Shown here one piece after another: positions 51,465 through 59,978 of a stretch of DNA of 64,000 bases. The DNA comes from Kamptonema formosum PCC 10802 (lineage in GTDB: Bacteria; Cyanobacteriota; Cyanobacteriia; Cyanobacteriales; Oscillatoriaceae), in the NCBI RefSeq assembly GCF_000332335.1, contig NZ_KB235948.1, forward strand, positions 4,994,901 through 5,058,900, in the 5' to 3' direction. A model generated the notes under the pieces. It was not told the origin of the DNA. It made no database searches and was given only the letters and a program-made list of their open reading frames with translations. Within the stretch, counting starts at the first letter, position 1; every line of letters starts with the position of its first letter. A program made the position numbers and the translations under genes.

Positions 51465-52385
51465 CTAGACGCCAAACAGCCACAGCCACACCGGCAGCAG
51501 GAGCAACAAGCCGGCACAGCCAACTGCCAAAGCGGTGACGGCTAAATCGCGGTCGAGATTGTAGACTTCTGCCAGCACGAGGGTGGCAAAGGCCGGCGGC
51601 ATGGCCATTTGCAGGGCGATCGCCAGCCGCGCCGAGCCGGTGACGCCCACCAGGGGCAAACCGGCTCCCAAAACCAAAGGCACCAGCAGCATTTTAATTC
51701 CGAGACTCAGGAAGGCCGGTCGCAGGCTGCGCCTGGAAGATAGCTGCGACAGCCGCATGCCAATCAGCACCAGGGAGAGGGCCAGTGCTGTCCAGGCAAA
51801 CGCCAGCAAGCCCCGCTCCGCGAGCGCCGGCAGGGGGAGGTCCCGGAAAGCCAAGCCAAACCCGAAGCTCCAGAGCGCGGGATTTTGCAGCATGGCCACA
51901 GCTAGCTGCCAGTGACTGCCGGTGCCGGTGCCAAAGCGAGCCGCCAGCGCCACTCCCAACCCATAGGCTCCCAGCAGAGTTCCCAGCATGTCGTAGAACA
52001 GCGCCCAGGCGAAATATTTGTCCCCTACTAGGGCGAGCGTGACGGGATAGCCCAGGTAGCCGGTGTTTCCCACCATTGACGCCAGCAGAAAACTGCCCTG
52101 GCTGGCATTGCTCCAGGACTTGGCTTTGCCTTCCAGCTTCACCCACGCCCAAGCGAGCCCCGCCCCCAGCAAAATGGCCGCCCACGCCGCCACCGGCGCT
52201 ATCCAAATCGACCCCGACAAGTCCGCACCGCGCAGAAATGCCACGATGCCGGCAGGCACCCCCACCCAGAAGAGAAACTGTCCCAGATAGGCGGGCGCGC
52301 TGGGTGGCAGCGTCCAGCCGAGAACCAATCCCAGGAGGACTCCACCGGCGAGCTTAAGATAGAGGTTGAGCAGTTGAATTCCCAT
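51465..52385 (-). CDS. AEC (auxin efflux carrier) family transporter
   Basis: 306 residues from MGIQLLNLYLKLAGG. About ten hydrophobic helices arranged as two pseudo-repeats (e.g. LLASMVGNTGYLGYPVTLAL and the later LRPAFLSLGIKMLLVPLVLG). AEC proteins export or import organic anions; cyanobacterial members are uncharacterised. The NTGYLG-P motif in the fourth helix is typical of the family. It runs convergently with the PRTase gene, with 19 bases between stops. Confidence 0.85.
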   Translation of the reverse strand: MGIQLLNLYLKLAGGVLLGLVLGWTLPPSAPAYLGQFLFWVGVPAGIVAFLRGADLSGSIWIAPVAAWAAILLGAGLAWAWVKLEGKAKSWSNASQGSFLLASMVGNTGYLGYPVTLALVGDKYFAWALFYDMLGTLLGAYGLGVALAARFGTGTGSHWQLAVAMLQNPALWSFGFGLAFRDLPLPALAERGLLAFAWTALALSLVLIGMRLSQLSSRRSLRPAFLSLGIKMLLVPLVLGAGLPLVGVTGSARLAIALQMAMPPAFATLVLAEVYNLDRDLAVTALAVGCAGLLLLLPVWLWLFGV

Positions 52386-52686
52386 GCGCGGTTGACTGAA
52401 CGGTCGGCAGTGGTTTACCATTTGACCTTAACCGGCTCTGGGCGGGTGAAGCGGGCGGGCGATTGAAAGCGCAGGGCGGGAGGATTTACTCATCAAAAAA
52501 ATACGCTCTGGCGGCGCTCAACCCAGTCCGGTTGGGAGTGCCGGTGCCGTTTGTCGGGACTGGATGGGAGTGACGGTGAAGTTATTATCCAGCAAGGATC
52601 TCGGATGGAACCGTTTGTGTTGATCAATCTGTCTGCAGATACAATCTGTAATATTGTGTGTTGGATGACGTGCAGGAGTCGCTCCC

Positions 52687-53487
52687 GTGAATAAGGTTGA
52701 TTCGTCTGAAAAACTCTCGCAAATCCCCGCACCCGCTGTGGACGACATTCCTGTCGCTTTACGGGACACTCCTCAGTCAAGCTCCCAGCTGCTGGGGCCC
52801 AAACAGCTCTTGCTGCTGGCGGGACTGGGATTGGTGGCGCTGGCGCTGTTTGCCGGTTTCGGGTTCGCTGTGATAGAAACGCGCTCTGTGGCGTCTCGCC
52901 CAGCGGAACCCGCCACCCCCGCCACCGCCGAGCCGGCTGAGTCGCAAACGGCTGCAGCCACCCCCAGCTCGGCAAACACACTCTTGGGACACTTTCAGTA
53001 TGAGGAAGCGCCCGCCTCGGAACTGGCACCTGTCTCGGCGGATAGCAGCGTTAAGATGCGCAGAGCAGCCGCTGAAGCCTTTCAAGCTATGCAAGCTGCG
53101 GCGTCTGCAGATGGCGTCAGCTTGGTGCCGCTTTCCGCATTTCGCAGCGTGGAAGACCAGCAGCACTTGTTTTTTGATGTTAAGGCGGAACGGGGGCAAA
53201 CCGCTACTAAGCGGGCGGAAGTCAGCGCCCCTCCGGGCTATAGCGAACACCACACCGGCTATGCGGTGGATATCGGGGATGGCAATGTGCCGGCGGCTAA
53301 TGTCAGCCCGGATTTTGAACATACCTCTGCTTTTAAGTGGCTGGAAGCTAATGCGGCGCGGTACAGTTTTGAGATTTCTTTCCCGAAAGGTAATGCCCAA
53401 GGCGTCAATTACGAGTCCTGGCACTGGCGCTTTGTCGGCGATATCAACAGCTTAGAAACTTTTTACAAAGCTCGCGGCAAGAAATAG
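52687..53487 (+). CDS. M15 D-alanyl-D-alanine carboxypeptidase (VanY-like), membrane anchored
   Basis: 266 residues, GTG start. N-terminal anchor (LLLLAGLGLVALALFAGFGF) then a Pro/Ala-rich linker. VanY-type Zn domain: SAFRSVEDQQHLFFD, GYSEHHTGYAVDIGDG (zinc His and Asp, SxHxxGxAxD) and the late NYESWHWRFVG (WH zinc site). Trims pentapeptide stems in the periplasm. Just downstream is a perfect palindrome and the M41-like gene. GTG preceded by GGAGTCGCTCCC, giving GGAG at -12. Confidence 0.92.
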   Translation: MNKVDSSEKLSQIPAPAVDDIPVALRDTPQSSSQLLGPKQLLLLAGLGLVALALFAGFGFAVIETRSVASRPAEPATPATAEPAESQTAAATPSSANTLLGHFQYEEAPASELAPVSADSSVKMRRAAAEAFQAMQAAASADGVSLVPLSAFRSVEDQQHLFFDVKAERGQTATKRAEVSAPPGYSEHHTGYAVDIGDGNVPAANVSPDFEHTSAFKWLEANAARYSFEISFPKGNAQGVNYESWHWRFVGDINSLETFYKARGKK

Positions 53488-53502
53488 TTTTTCCCTCGCT
53501 CC

Positions 53503-53537
53503 AGTAGGGTGCGTTGCTCCCAGCAACGCACCCTACT
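53503..53537. terminator. Perfect 16-bp inverted repeat after the M15 gene
   Basis: AGTAGGGTGCGTTGCT and AGCAACGCACCCTACT with a CCC loop. Same GTAGGGTGCGTT family as 33056 and 45061. No T-run; it may still terminate. Confidence 0.5.
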
Positions 53538-53562
53538 CTATCCAAATAAAAGTTAAGAAATA

Positions 53563-54258
53563 ATGAGCCCAACTGCGATAAATCTGATTGCAATTACAAT
53601 TTTTGCCCTGACGGCTTCTAGCCTGCTCGGACCCCTGTTTAATCTGCCACCGGCAGTGCCGGCAATCGCCACTTTTGTGATTTTGGGACTGGCAACCCTG
53701 GATACCCTCAGCTCGGCGGGCGCAGGGACTATCCTGATGGACTGGCTTGAGGGGGCTTCCCCGGAGCGCCGCGAGCGGGTTCTCCGCCACGAAGCGGGCC
53801 ACTTTTTGGTGGCGCATTTGCTGGGCATTAGTGTCACCGGCTACGCTCTCAACGCCTGGGAAGCTTTCCGCCAGGGGCAATCGGCTCAGGGGGGCGTCCG
53901 CTTTGAAGATGAGGAATTAGCCGGACAGCTTCAGAGTGGCGTACTGTCCTCCCAAATGCTAGAACGCTATTGCACTGTGTGGATGGCAGGAATTGCGGCT
54001 GAAAACTTCGTGTATGGCCGTGCGGGGGGCGGGACGGAAGACCGGCAGAAACTGAGAGCGGTGCTGGCGCAGTTGCGGCGTCCTGAGCAGGCTCCGCTGA
54101 AGGAGCGCTGGGCTTGCCTGCAGGCGCGGACGCTAATCGAATCCCACCAGCCGGCTTATGAAGCGCTGGTGGCGGCGATGGCGCAGCGGCTGCCGGTGGC
54201 TGAGTGCTGTCAGGTGATTGAGCGCCACCGGCGGGAATCGGCAGCAAAATCTGTTTGA
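53563..54258 (+). CDS. M41-like metallopeptidase lacking the AAA+ module
   Basis: 231 residues. Two N-terminal hydrophobic segments (LIAITIFALTASSLLGPLF and VPAIATFVILGLATLDTL), then the Zn motif HEAGHFLVAHLLGI as in FtsH (M41), and the later ERYCTVWMAGIAAENFVYG, the third-ligand region. Unlike FtsH it has no Walker A/B, SRH or other AAA+ sequence, and it is short. Orphan M41 domains exist in plants and cyanobacteria; how they engage substrates is not established. It is a complete frame following an M15 gene. Confidence 0.85.
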   Translation: MSPTAINLIAITIFALTASSLLGPLFNLPPAVPAIATFVILGLATLDTLSSAGAGTILMDWLEGASPERRERVLRHEAGHFLVAHLLGISVTGYALNAWEAFRQGQSAQGGVRFEDEELAGQLQSGVLSSQMLERYCTVWMAGIAAENFVYGRAGGGTEDRQKLRAVLAQLRRPEQAPLKERWACLQARTLIESHQPAYEALVAAMAQRLPVAECCQVIERHRRESAAKSV

Positions 54259-54320
54259 TCCCCAACCCCAGACAGCCTTTTTGTTACCCTCCCTCTGCGG
54301 CTGAAGCGCCTGAAGGGGTT

Positions 54321-54417
54321 TATATAGCCTCTCTCATATTAGTGAGGTACTGAGAAACCCGGTTTCTTAAAGAAACCGGGTTTCTGAAGCGCAGTTCATC
54401 CAACTGAGAAACGCTAT
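54321..54417 (+). repeat. MITE-like repeat, family A, complete copy
   Basis: TATAGCCTCTCTCATATTAG left, GAAACCCGGTTTC-TTAAA-GAAACCGGGTTTC centre (in halves), CATCCAACTGAGAAACGCTAT right. Confidence 0.78.
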
Positions 54418-54445
54418 CAAATCATTACCTCTGCGGAACTCCCTT

Positions 54446-55969
54446 CTATTGCGGCTGTTGGGATTCATCGTCTTTGTCTCTGTCTTTGTCTTTTTTGTGT
54501 TCCGCCAGCAGCTGTTTCACTCGCGCCTTCATTTGGGCGTGTTTGGTGACTCCTTCGTAGGCGTAGCGGTTGTAGCCGCCGCGCTGAATCAGTTTTTGCA
54601 GGTAGCTAATCCGCTCATTTGTGGCGGGGTGAGTTGAGAAGAAGCTCTCGAAGGAGTTTCCCCCTCCTTTTTGCTCTTTGAGCGTTACCATCAAGTTGTG
54701 CAAACCGTCGGCGGCGTAACCGCCGGCGACGAGCATGCGAGTGCCGAGAATGTCCGCCTGACGCTCTTGATCTCGGCTGTAGTCGAGCATGACTAAATCG
54801 GTGAGGGGTCCGCCAAAGGGGATGTATTGGGTGAGGTTGGCGAGCAAGGAACCTTCGGTGAGCTGCTGGAAGGCGTGGGAAAGTACGGCATGGGCTAATT
54901 CGTGGCTGAGCAAGCCGGCGAGTTCGGCTTCTGAGTCGGTGTGCAGGATTGCTCCCGCATTGACGAATACTTTGCCTCCGGGTAGGGCAAAGGCGTTCAA
55001 GTCTTCGTCGAGGACAACATAGAATTCGTACTCAAACTTTCGTCCGCTGAGTTTGGCTAATTTGTCGCCGAGTTCTCTGACATAGCCGGTGACGGCTTCA
55101 TCTTCGACGAGTTTGAGCTGGCGCTTTGCAGAATTTGCCACGCGCTCTCCTAAGGCGTTTTCCCCTTGCATGAGCAAGGCGGCGGTTTGAACGGCGGAAA
55201 AGGCTCCCAGGGGACTGCCGGTGAGGGCAAACCCTAAAACGCCGGTGATGCCACCGGCAATGGCGTTGCCGGTTATTTTCTTCCGCAGCTGGGAGCGAAA
55301 GCGGTCCAGGTTCTTGTCTGCTAGCTCGGTAAATTCCGCTGCTTGCGGGCTGTCGGGGTTGAGCAGGGCAAATTGCCTCGCCGCGACGGAGGCTTCCAGC
55401 CACTGCTCGCGGTTGCCAAGCTCCTCAATTCTGGCTTTGAGCAAATCCGGGTGGTTGGGAAACATCGCCGTCGCTCGCTCCAGGATGCTCAAGGCAGTGT
55501 CCTCTCCGTTATACTGTTCTACAGCTCGGGCGTACAGCAACTGTCCGGGAATGAATTCGGGATGGCGCTCGACTAGCATTTTCAGGGGGATGAGGATTCG
55601 GGTTGCTAGCCCCATCTCCCAGCCGGCTTGGGCTTCCCGCCAGTAGACTTTTCCTGCGGGTGAGAGTTGCTCTGGATCTGAGAATGGCTCTGGGAGTTTC
55701 TCGGTAACGCCAAGCTGCGACTCTTGGGGAAAGGGGGGTTTGACTTGCCGGTACAGTTTCTCGGCTGCTGCGACATCTCCCGCTAGATAGAGTTTGTCCG
55801 CTTCGGCGAGTTTTTGCTGGGCTTCGGATAGGGCTTCGGTTTCTGGGGCGGGTTGGGTGGCGGCACCGGCAGGAGCAGGCGCTGTGGCTGCCGGTTCTGC
55901 TAGAATCTGGGGAGTTGGCTGCAGCACCACTAGGCTGAGGGCGATGAGGTTTTGCCAGATGGGTTTCAT
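54446..55969 (-). CDS. M48-family metalloprotease with N-terminal TPR-like region
   Basis: 507 residues. Signal peptide (MKPIWQNLIALSLVVLQPTP), Pro/Ala linker, TPR-like helices (EAQQKLAEADKLYLAGDVAA, EKLYRQVKPP; PGQLLYARAVEQYNG), a glycine-rich hydrophobic stretch (AIAGGITGVLGFALTGSPLG), then the Zn peptidase domain with SHELAHAVLSHAFQQ (HExxH) and the third-ligand region DYSRDQERQADILGTRML (ExxxD). Acts in the periplasm/outer membrane, resembling BepA-like quality control proteases. The C-terminus is charged (KDKDRDKDDESQQPQ). Confidence 0.9.
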   Translation of the reverse strand: MKPIWQNLIALSLVVLQPTPQILAEPAATAPAPAGAATQPAPETEALSEAQQKLAEADKLYLAGDVAAAEKLYRQVKPPFPQESQLGVTEKLPEPFSDPEQLSPAGKVYWREAQAGWEMGLATRILIPLKMLVERHPEFIPGQLLYARAVEQYNGEDTALSILERATAMFPNHPDLLKARIEELGNREQWLEASVAARQFALLNPDSPQAAEFTELADKNLDRFRSQLRKKITGNAIAGGITGVLGFALTGSPLGAFSAVQTAALLMQGENALGERVANSAKRQLKLVEDEAVTGYVRELGDKLAKLSGRKFEYEFYVVLDEDLNAFALPGGKVFVNAGAILHTDSEAELAGLLSHELAHAVLSHAFQQLTEGSLLANLTQYIPFGGPLTDLVMLDYSRDQERQADILGTRMLVAGGYAADGLHNLMVTLKEQKGGGNSFESFFSTHPATNERISYLQKLIQRGGYNRYAYEGVTKHAQMKARVKQLLAEHKKDKDRDKDDESQQPQ

Positions 55970-56193
55970 AGGGGCTGGGCTATCTTTTTAGTTCTAGTGT
56001 ACCGGCGCGGGAAAGAACCCCCCAGGTTCTCTCGCGGAACAGCCGCTGATTTTTCTGCGCCCGCTTCTATTGGCGCTGCGCCGGCACTGCCCCCCCTTAG
56101 GGAGCCGGCGGGAAAATTTTGTAAGATTTTCGGACAATTTGAGCTATCTTGAGGTAAGATGGCAGTTGCAAAGATTGTGGGAGATGACAAGCT

Positions 56194-56670
56194 ATGCCCG
56201 AAGACTATTCCAGCCTCTGGTTCGAGGAGAAAATGCTGGAGTTAGTAAACCAGCGGCGGGGTCAGGAATTACTGGATTTGTCTGACAGAATATTGGCAGA
56301 AAACCCCAAGAAATATAGCGCCTGGATGGGGCGTTTTTTTGCCCTGTGGCTGCTCCAAAGGTTCGATGAGGCATCGGAGGCTCACCAGAAGGCATTTGAC
56401 TGCATGACGCCTGAGCAGCTGAGAATGTTCGGTGAAGTTATGGCTGAGAGGGCCGATGAATTTACTGAGGTTTATGAGGAGAAATTGGACGATCTAGCTC
56501 TGGAGCAAGAAAAAATCGGTTTTAGTTCGGAATCAGAGCGGCGCGAATATTATCAGGAGAGCGAGAGAATTTTGAATGAGATGAAGGAAGGTGCGGAGGG
56601 CTTTAAGCGGATATTCCCCCCAGAGAAGGGGCGCTCTAAGAAGAAGAAGAAGAAGGGCGATATCTCCTGA
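56194..56670 (+). CDS. Small helical protein with Lys-rich tail, unknown
   Basis: 158 residues. Predicted all-helical with TPR-like text (VNQRRGQELLDLSDRILAEN, KYSAWMGRFFALWLLQRFDE) and a coiled-coil segment (ADEFTEVYEEKLDDLALEQE, REYYQESERILNEMKEGAEG). It ends in a strongly basic tail (GRSKKKKKKGDIS). No catalytic motif, signal peptide or membrane segment. The basic tail suggests binding to nucleic acid or acidic lipid, but this is only inference. A short repeat block follows the stop. Confidence 0.65.
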   Translation: MPEDYSSLWFEEKMLELVNQRRGQELLDLSDRILAENPKKYSAWMGRFFALWLLQRFDEASEAHQKAFDCMTPEQLRMFGEVMAERADEFTEVYEEKLDDLALEQEKIGFSSESERREYYQESERILNEMKEGAEGFKRIFPPEKGRSKKKKKKGDIS

Positions 56671-56772
56671 TATAGCAGTAGCCACTTAGGTGAGGACATT
56701 AATGGCATGGCGCATGGGGCATGGCGTATGGAGCATGGCGCATAGGGAAGACTCACAGCTTTTGCCCAATGC

Positions 56773-56844
56773 GATGATGCGATGATGCGATGATGCGATG
56801 ATGCGATGATGCGATGATGCGATGATGCGATGATGCGATGATGC
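56773..56844. repeat. Nine perfect GATGATGC octanucleotide repeats
   Basis: Exact 8-bp unit, nine times. Preceded at 56703-56757 by a CATGGCGCATGGGGCATGG short-repeat cluster and followed by nonrepetitive DNA. Slippage-prone; not in any supported gene. Confidence 0.95.
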
Positions 56845-56982
56845 CCATATCCTCCAGTTTTGGCATCAAGCGCCAGATTTGTAACCGCAAAGGGGATACT
56901 GGACGCCTGTACGGTGCGGCGGGAAATCTGGTGTCCACTCGCAGTTATGGCAATGCGGCGCAAAAGTTGCCGGTGAACCCAT

Positions 56983-57080
56983 TATAGCAGCACCAGTTTA
57001 GGACAGGGCCTCTCACTTTTTAGTAGGAACAGGGACAGGCGAGACGCCTGTCCTACGTCCTAACCTAAGTGGTTACTGCG
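56983..57080 (+). repeat. MITE-like repeat, family B, near-complete
   Basis: TATAGCAGCACCAGTTTAGG left, GGGACAGGCG facing CGCCTGTCCT, then GTCCTAACCTAAGTGGTTACTG right. It ends 25 bases before the next gene and contributes part of its upstream region. Confidence 0.7.
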
Positions 57081-57104
57081 AGACAAGATGTTGACGGGGG
57101 AAAT

Positions 57105-57560
57105 ATGTCTTTAGAGGCGGAGATTCAGAAGGTAAAGGATGAGCTTGCGGTTCCGGGGATGACGGTTGTGGCGGACTCCCAGCATGTGGCTGACCAAACC
57201 GCTCTGGGTGGCTCTGTGAGCTTTGCGGAGGCTCTGCGCAGTGCGATTGCGAGCGTTCTTGAATATGGGGACAGGATTGACAGTCTGGTTGGCTTGGTTC
57301 AGAACGATCCCGGAGCCTACGAGCTAGCCGGTGACCCGGATATCGCCGCTATCACTGAGTTTCTTCGCCAGCGCATGAACCAGCCAAGTTCCCAGGTTAT
57401 CTTGCTCGATCCGGAGTATCGATTTCTTCCTGAGGAGGGGGAAACCGTTGACGAGAACTGGATCTTTCGCCTGGAAATGCCGGATACCTTCTCGGGTTTG
57501 ACGTGGGCGATTGTCCCTCGCTCGGGAACCGAGCCGGCTTATAACTACAATTTCGACTAG
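57105..57560 (+). CDS. Unknown acidic protein, 151 residues
   Basis: Starts MSLEAEIQKVKDELAVPG, preceded by GGGGGA with 4 bases spacing; the open frame continues upstream into the family B repeat. Soluble, acidic. Text such as SVSFAEALRSAIASVLEYGD, DPDIAAITEFLRQRMNQPSS and ENWIFRLEMPDTFSGLTWA has no family I recognise. No signal or membrane segment. It may be a small regulator or phage-related protein; nothing in context decides. Downstream lies the promoter and leader of the next gene. Confidence 0.55.
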   Translation: MSLEAEIQKVKDELAVPGMTVVADSQHVADQTALGGSVSFAEALRSAIASVLEYGDRIDSLVGLVQNDPGAYELAGDPDIAAITEFLRQRMNQPSSQVILLDPEYRFLPEEGETVDENWIFRLEMPDTFSGLTWAIVPRSGTEPAYNYNFD

Positions 57561-57668
57561 GCACCGGCATCCCCCACAGGTGGACAGCTCGCCGGCACCC
57601 CCCCACACGCGCCGGCGAGCCCGCAAACCCTTGCGGATGCGGGATTTTGCCAATTTGCCGGCAAGTGC

Positions 57669-57698
57669 TTGACAATCTGCCGGCTGCTGTGCTATACT
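57669..57698 (+). promoter_or_regulatory. Consensus promoter, TTGACA-N18-TATACT
   Basis: TTGACA (57669-57674) and TATACT (57693-57698), spacer 18. Predicted start about 57705. A GCCTGCACAGGC palindrome lies across the start. Confidence 0.78.
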
Positions 57699-57704
57699 GC
57701 CTGC

Positions 57705-57935
57705 ACAGGCAAAAATAGATAAAAAAGTCGGTTATCACAATCGGCAGCAATTTTAGAAGCCCCTCAAAAGCCATTCAAGCTTTTGAGCGGGACGTGCATA
57801 ACTGCAATAACCAGTCAGGCGACTAGGGAAACCAATATAAGATTTCCGACGCCCCCTGACTCAGGAAAGAAGAGAAACGGGACTGCTAATTCATTTGATC
57901 CAGCAGCAAATTAGAGAAAAAGGAGTCAGGGTGGG
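57705..57935 (+). ncRNA. Candidate switch-like 5' leader
   Basis: A 230-base transcribed leader precedes the ORF at 57936. Hairpin P1: AGTCAGG (57813-57819) with CCTGACT (57855-57861), enclosing GGAAA/TTTCC. The 3' arm CCCTGACTC (57854-57862) is also perfectly complementary to GAGTCAGGG (57923-57931), which overlaps the ribosome binding site AAGGAG. Pairing is thus mutually exclusive: P1 formed leaves the site free, P1 open lets it be masked. A second hairpin is CTAATT/AATTAG (57886-57914). No known riboswitch class is recognised. Confidence 0.45.
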
Positions 57936-58496
57936 ATGAAAACTCGTTGGGATTGGCAAACTCTGGTAGACGCCGGCTTCCTCAACCGGCTGATTGGCAA
58001 GGTAGAGATTGCTAAGGTCATAAAGGTGGCGGTGAATAAAATTATCGGCTGGCGGGAGTACAAGGGGCGGTTGCTTGTCTCGATTAAGGGGATGGGTGGC
58101 AGATTTGTCGGGTACTGGCAGTTTGAGGCGACGATTAAGCGCCTGCTGAGGGCGATGGGCGAGATTGCCGACTGGGAAACCTGGAAAGCGGTGCGTTTGG
58201 GGATGCGGTTGGGGCTGAAGCGCTACCGGCACAGCGCATGGGCGCGAGTGGCGATTGAGGGGGCGATTGAGCGCAGAGATGGGTATTTTTCCAGGAAGCG
58301 GATGTGCCGCCGGTGGGCGGATGGCTTTATTGAAACGATTCAGCGGTGTTTCGATCGCAAATCTTTGGGGGCGGTGAGTCAGGCGTTTAAGGAGCAGCGC
58401 CGGCTGTACGAGCGGGAATTCCCCGAAGAGATTGAGCGGGTGCTGGCTGTCAAGAGGGAGCAGTGGGCCGGTCTGCGTCACGCTATCGTTATATAG
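57936..58496 (+). CDS. Unknown basic protein downstream of a long leader
   Basis: 186 residues, strongly basic (many Arg/Lys), with AAGGAG about 12 bases before the ATG. Text includes DAGFLNRLIGKVEIAKVIKV, WREYKGRLLVSIKGMGGRFV and SRKRMCRRWADGFIETIQRC. Predicted helical, no signal or membrane segment. High charge suggests nucleic-acid binding; the family is not recognised. Its leader has a consensus promoter and switch-like pairings. A partial family A repeat follows at 58507-58570. Confidence 0.65.
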   Translation: MKTRWDWQTLVDAGFLNRLIGKVEIAKVIKVAVNKIIGWREYKGRLLVSIKGMGGRFVGYWQFEATIKRLLRAMGEIADWETWKAVRLGMRLGLKRYRHSAWARVAIEGAIERRDGYFSRKRMCRRWADGFIETIQRCFDRKSLGAVSQAFKEQRRLYEREFPEEIERVLAVKREQWAGLRHAIVI

Positions 58497-58506
58497 CAAG
58501 CAACTA

Positions 58507-58570
58507 TAGCCGTTTTCATCTGAGTGAGGTACTGAGAAACCCGGTTTCTTTAAGAAACCGGGTTTCTGGC
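58507..58570. repeat. Partial family A repeat
   Basis: TATAGCCGTTTTCATCTGAG, then GAAACCCGGTTTC-TTTAA-GAAACCGGGTTTC (in halves); right outer end missing. Confidence 0.6.
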
Positions 58571-58616
58571 ACGGTCCGGTCGGCTGCACACCCTTTCCCC
58601 CACCGGCACTCCGCCA

Positions 58617-59804
58617 TCAGTAAATCCAGAAATAAGCAATCGCCAAAGTCACCAAAGTCAGCGGTAAGCCAAACCGCAAATGCTCGCGGAAAGACAGCAG
58701 GTAACCCTGTCGCGCCACCGCCTCAGCGACAATCAAATTCGCCACCGAACCCAGCAGCGTCAGATTGCCGGCGAGGGTAGACGCCGCCGCCAGCAGCAGC
58801 CACGCTTGCGTGTCGCCGCCGGGGATAAGCGGCTGCAAAACCAGCACCGCCGGCACGTTGGATATCAAATTCGACAGCACCACTGTCACCCCCAGCAGCC
58901 CTGCAGGCGTGCCGGTGAAGCCGGCGAACCCCCGCAGCAATCCCAGTCGCTCAGTCGCTTCGGTAATGACAAACAAGCCGGCAAACATCACCAGCAAGTT
59001 CCAATCCACCGCCGCCAACAGCCGCTGCGCCTTCACCCGCCGGCTCAGCAGCAGCACAGCGGCGGCTATCCAGGCGGATTCCGCCAGGGGTGCGCCGGCT
59101 AAAAACGCCACCAGCAGAGCGCCGGTGACAGCAAGGCTTTTCAGCAGCAGCGGTTTGAAGAGCCGGTAGCGCGCCGGCTCGCGGCTGGGGTAAGGCTGGA
59201 GCGAGCGCACCTCCGGATACAGCCAGCACAGCCACCCCACCTGCACGCACAAGCTGAATAAGGCTACCGGCGTCAGCGCTCTGGCAAAATCCAGGTAGCC
59301 AATCCCGGAAAAAGAACCGATGAGCAAGTTTTGCGGGTTTCCGCTTACGGTTGCGACGGAGCCGAGGTTGGTCCCACCCGCCAAGGCGAGCAGGTAGGGA
59401 ATCGGGTTGAGGGAGAGCGAGCGCGTCAAATTGACGGTTAGCGGTGTCAGGAGAATGGCGATGGTGTCGTTGAGAAACAGCGCCGACAGGAAGCCGCTCC
59501 CGAAGGTGAGGGCGACGAGCAAGCCGAAGGGGCTTTTGGTGATGCCGGTGATGAATTCCAGGGCGAGCTGAAAGAAGCCAGAGCCGGCGAGACTGGCATT
59601 GACAATCATCATGGAGAGCAAGAAAATGATGATGCCCGGATCTATGGCTTGCCAAGCTTCTTTGAGGCTCATCGCGCCGGAAGCGATGATAAAGCCGGCT
59701 CCCACCAAAGCAATGCCGGCGCGGTTGAGGCGCAGGCTGGGAATGTATCCCAGCCCCAATCCCAAGTAAGTCAGCGCCAGTAAGGTGTATTGCAGGAATT
59801 TCAT
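58617..59804 (-). CDS. SLC13/ArsB-NhaD-type anion or Na+ transporter
   Basis: 395 residues, about 11 hydrophobic helices in two repeats. Hallmarks: the hairpin loops ALAGGTNLGSVATVSGNPQNLL (cited as GGTNLGSVATVSGNPQN) and the second, VTVVLSNLISNVPAVLVL, which carry conserved S/T-N-x-x-P type motifs of the ion transporter superfamily. Substrate (Na+, citrate, arsenite or sulfate) cannot be decided. Both hairpins look intact. It is monocistronic, on the minus strand, next to a family A repeat. Confidence 0.85.
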   Translation of the reverse strand: MKFLQYTLLALTYLGLGLGYIPSLRLNRAGIALVGAGFIIASGAMSLKEAWQAIDPGIIIFLLSMMIVNASLAGSGFFQLALEFITGITKSPFGLLVALTFGSGFLSALFLNDTIAILLTPLTVNLTRSLSLNPIPYLLALAGGTNLGSVATVSGNPQNLLIGSFSGIGYLDFARALTPVALFSLCVQVGWLCWLYPEVRSLQPYPSREPARYRLFKPLLLKSLAVTGALLVAFLAGAPLAESAWIAAAVLLLSRRVKAQRLLAAVDWNLLVMFAGLFVITEATERLGLLRGFAGFTGTPAGLLGVTVVLSNLISNVPAVLVLQPLIPGGDTQAWLLLAAASTLAGNLTLLGSVANLIVAEAVARQGYLLSFREHLRFGLPLTLVTLAIAYFWIY

Positions 59805-59832
59805 CTCAATTTGAGATTTTTGGGTTAAAGTT

Positions 59833-59882
59833 TATAGCAGTGCCCCATGCCCATGTCCTAACCTAAGTGCATATTGCTATAA
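59833..59882. repeat. Short family B repeat, 50 bp
   Basis: TATAGCAGTGCC at the left, GTCCTAACCTAAGTGCATATTGCTATA (last 11 bases ATATTGCTATA) at the right. TATAGCA and TGCTATA are perfect inverted ends. A family A hairpin (GAAACCCGGTTTC) follows at 59939-59971. Confidence 0.65.
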
Positions 59883-59978
59883 AACATAAGTTTTGCCAAT
59901 CAATTTTATCGCAAACTCACTTGAGTGAAGTGCGCCCCAGAAACCCGGTTTCTCTAATAAACCGGGTTTTTCAGTTCC

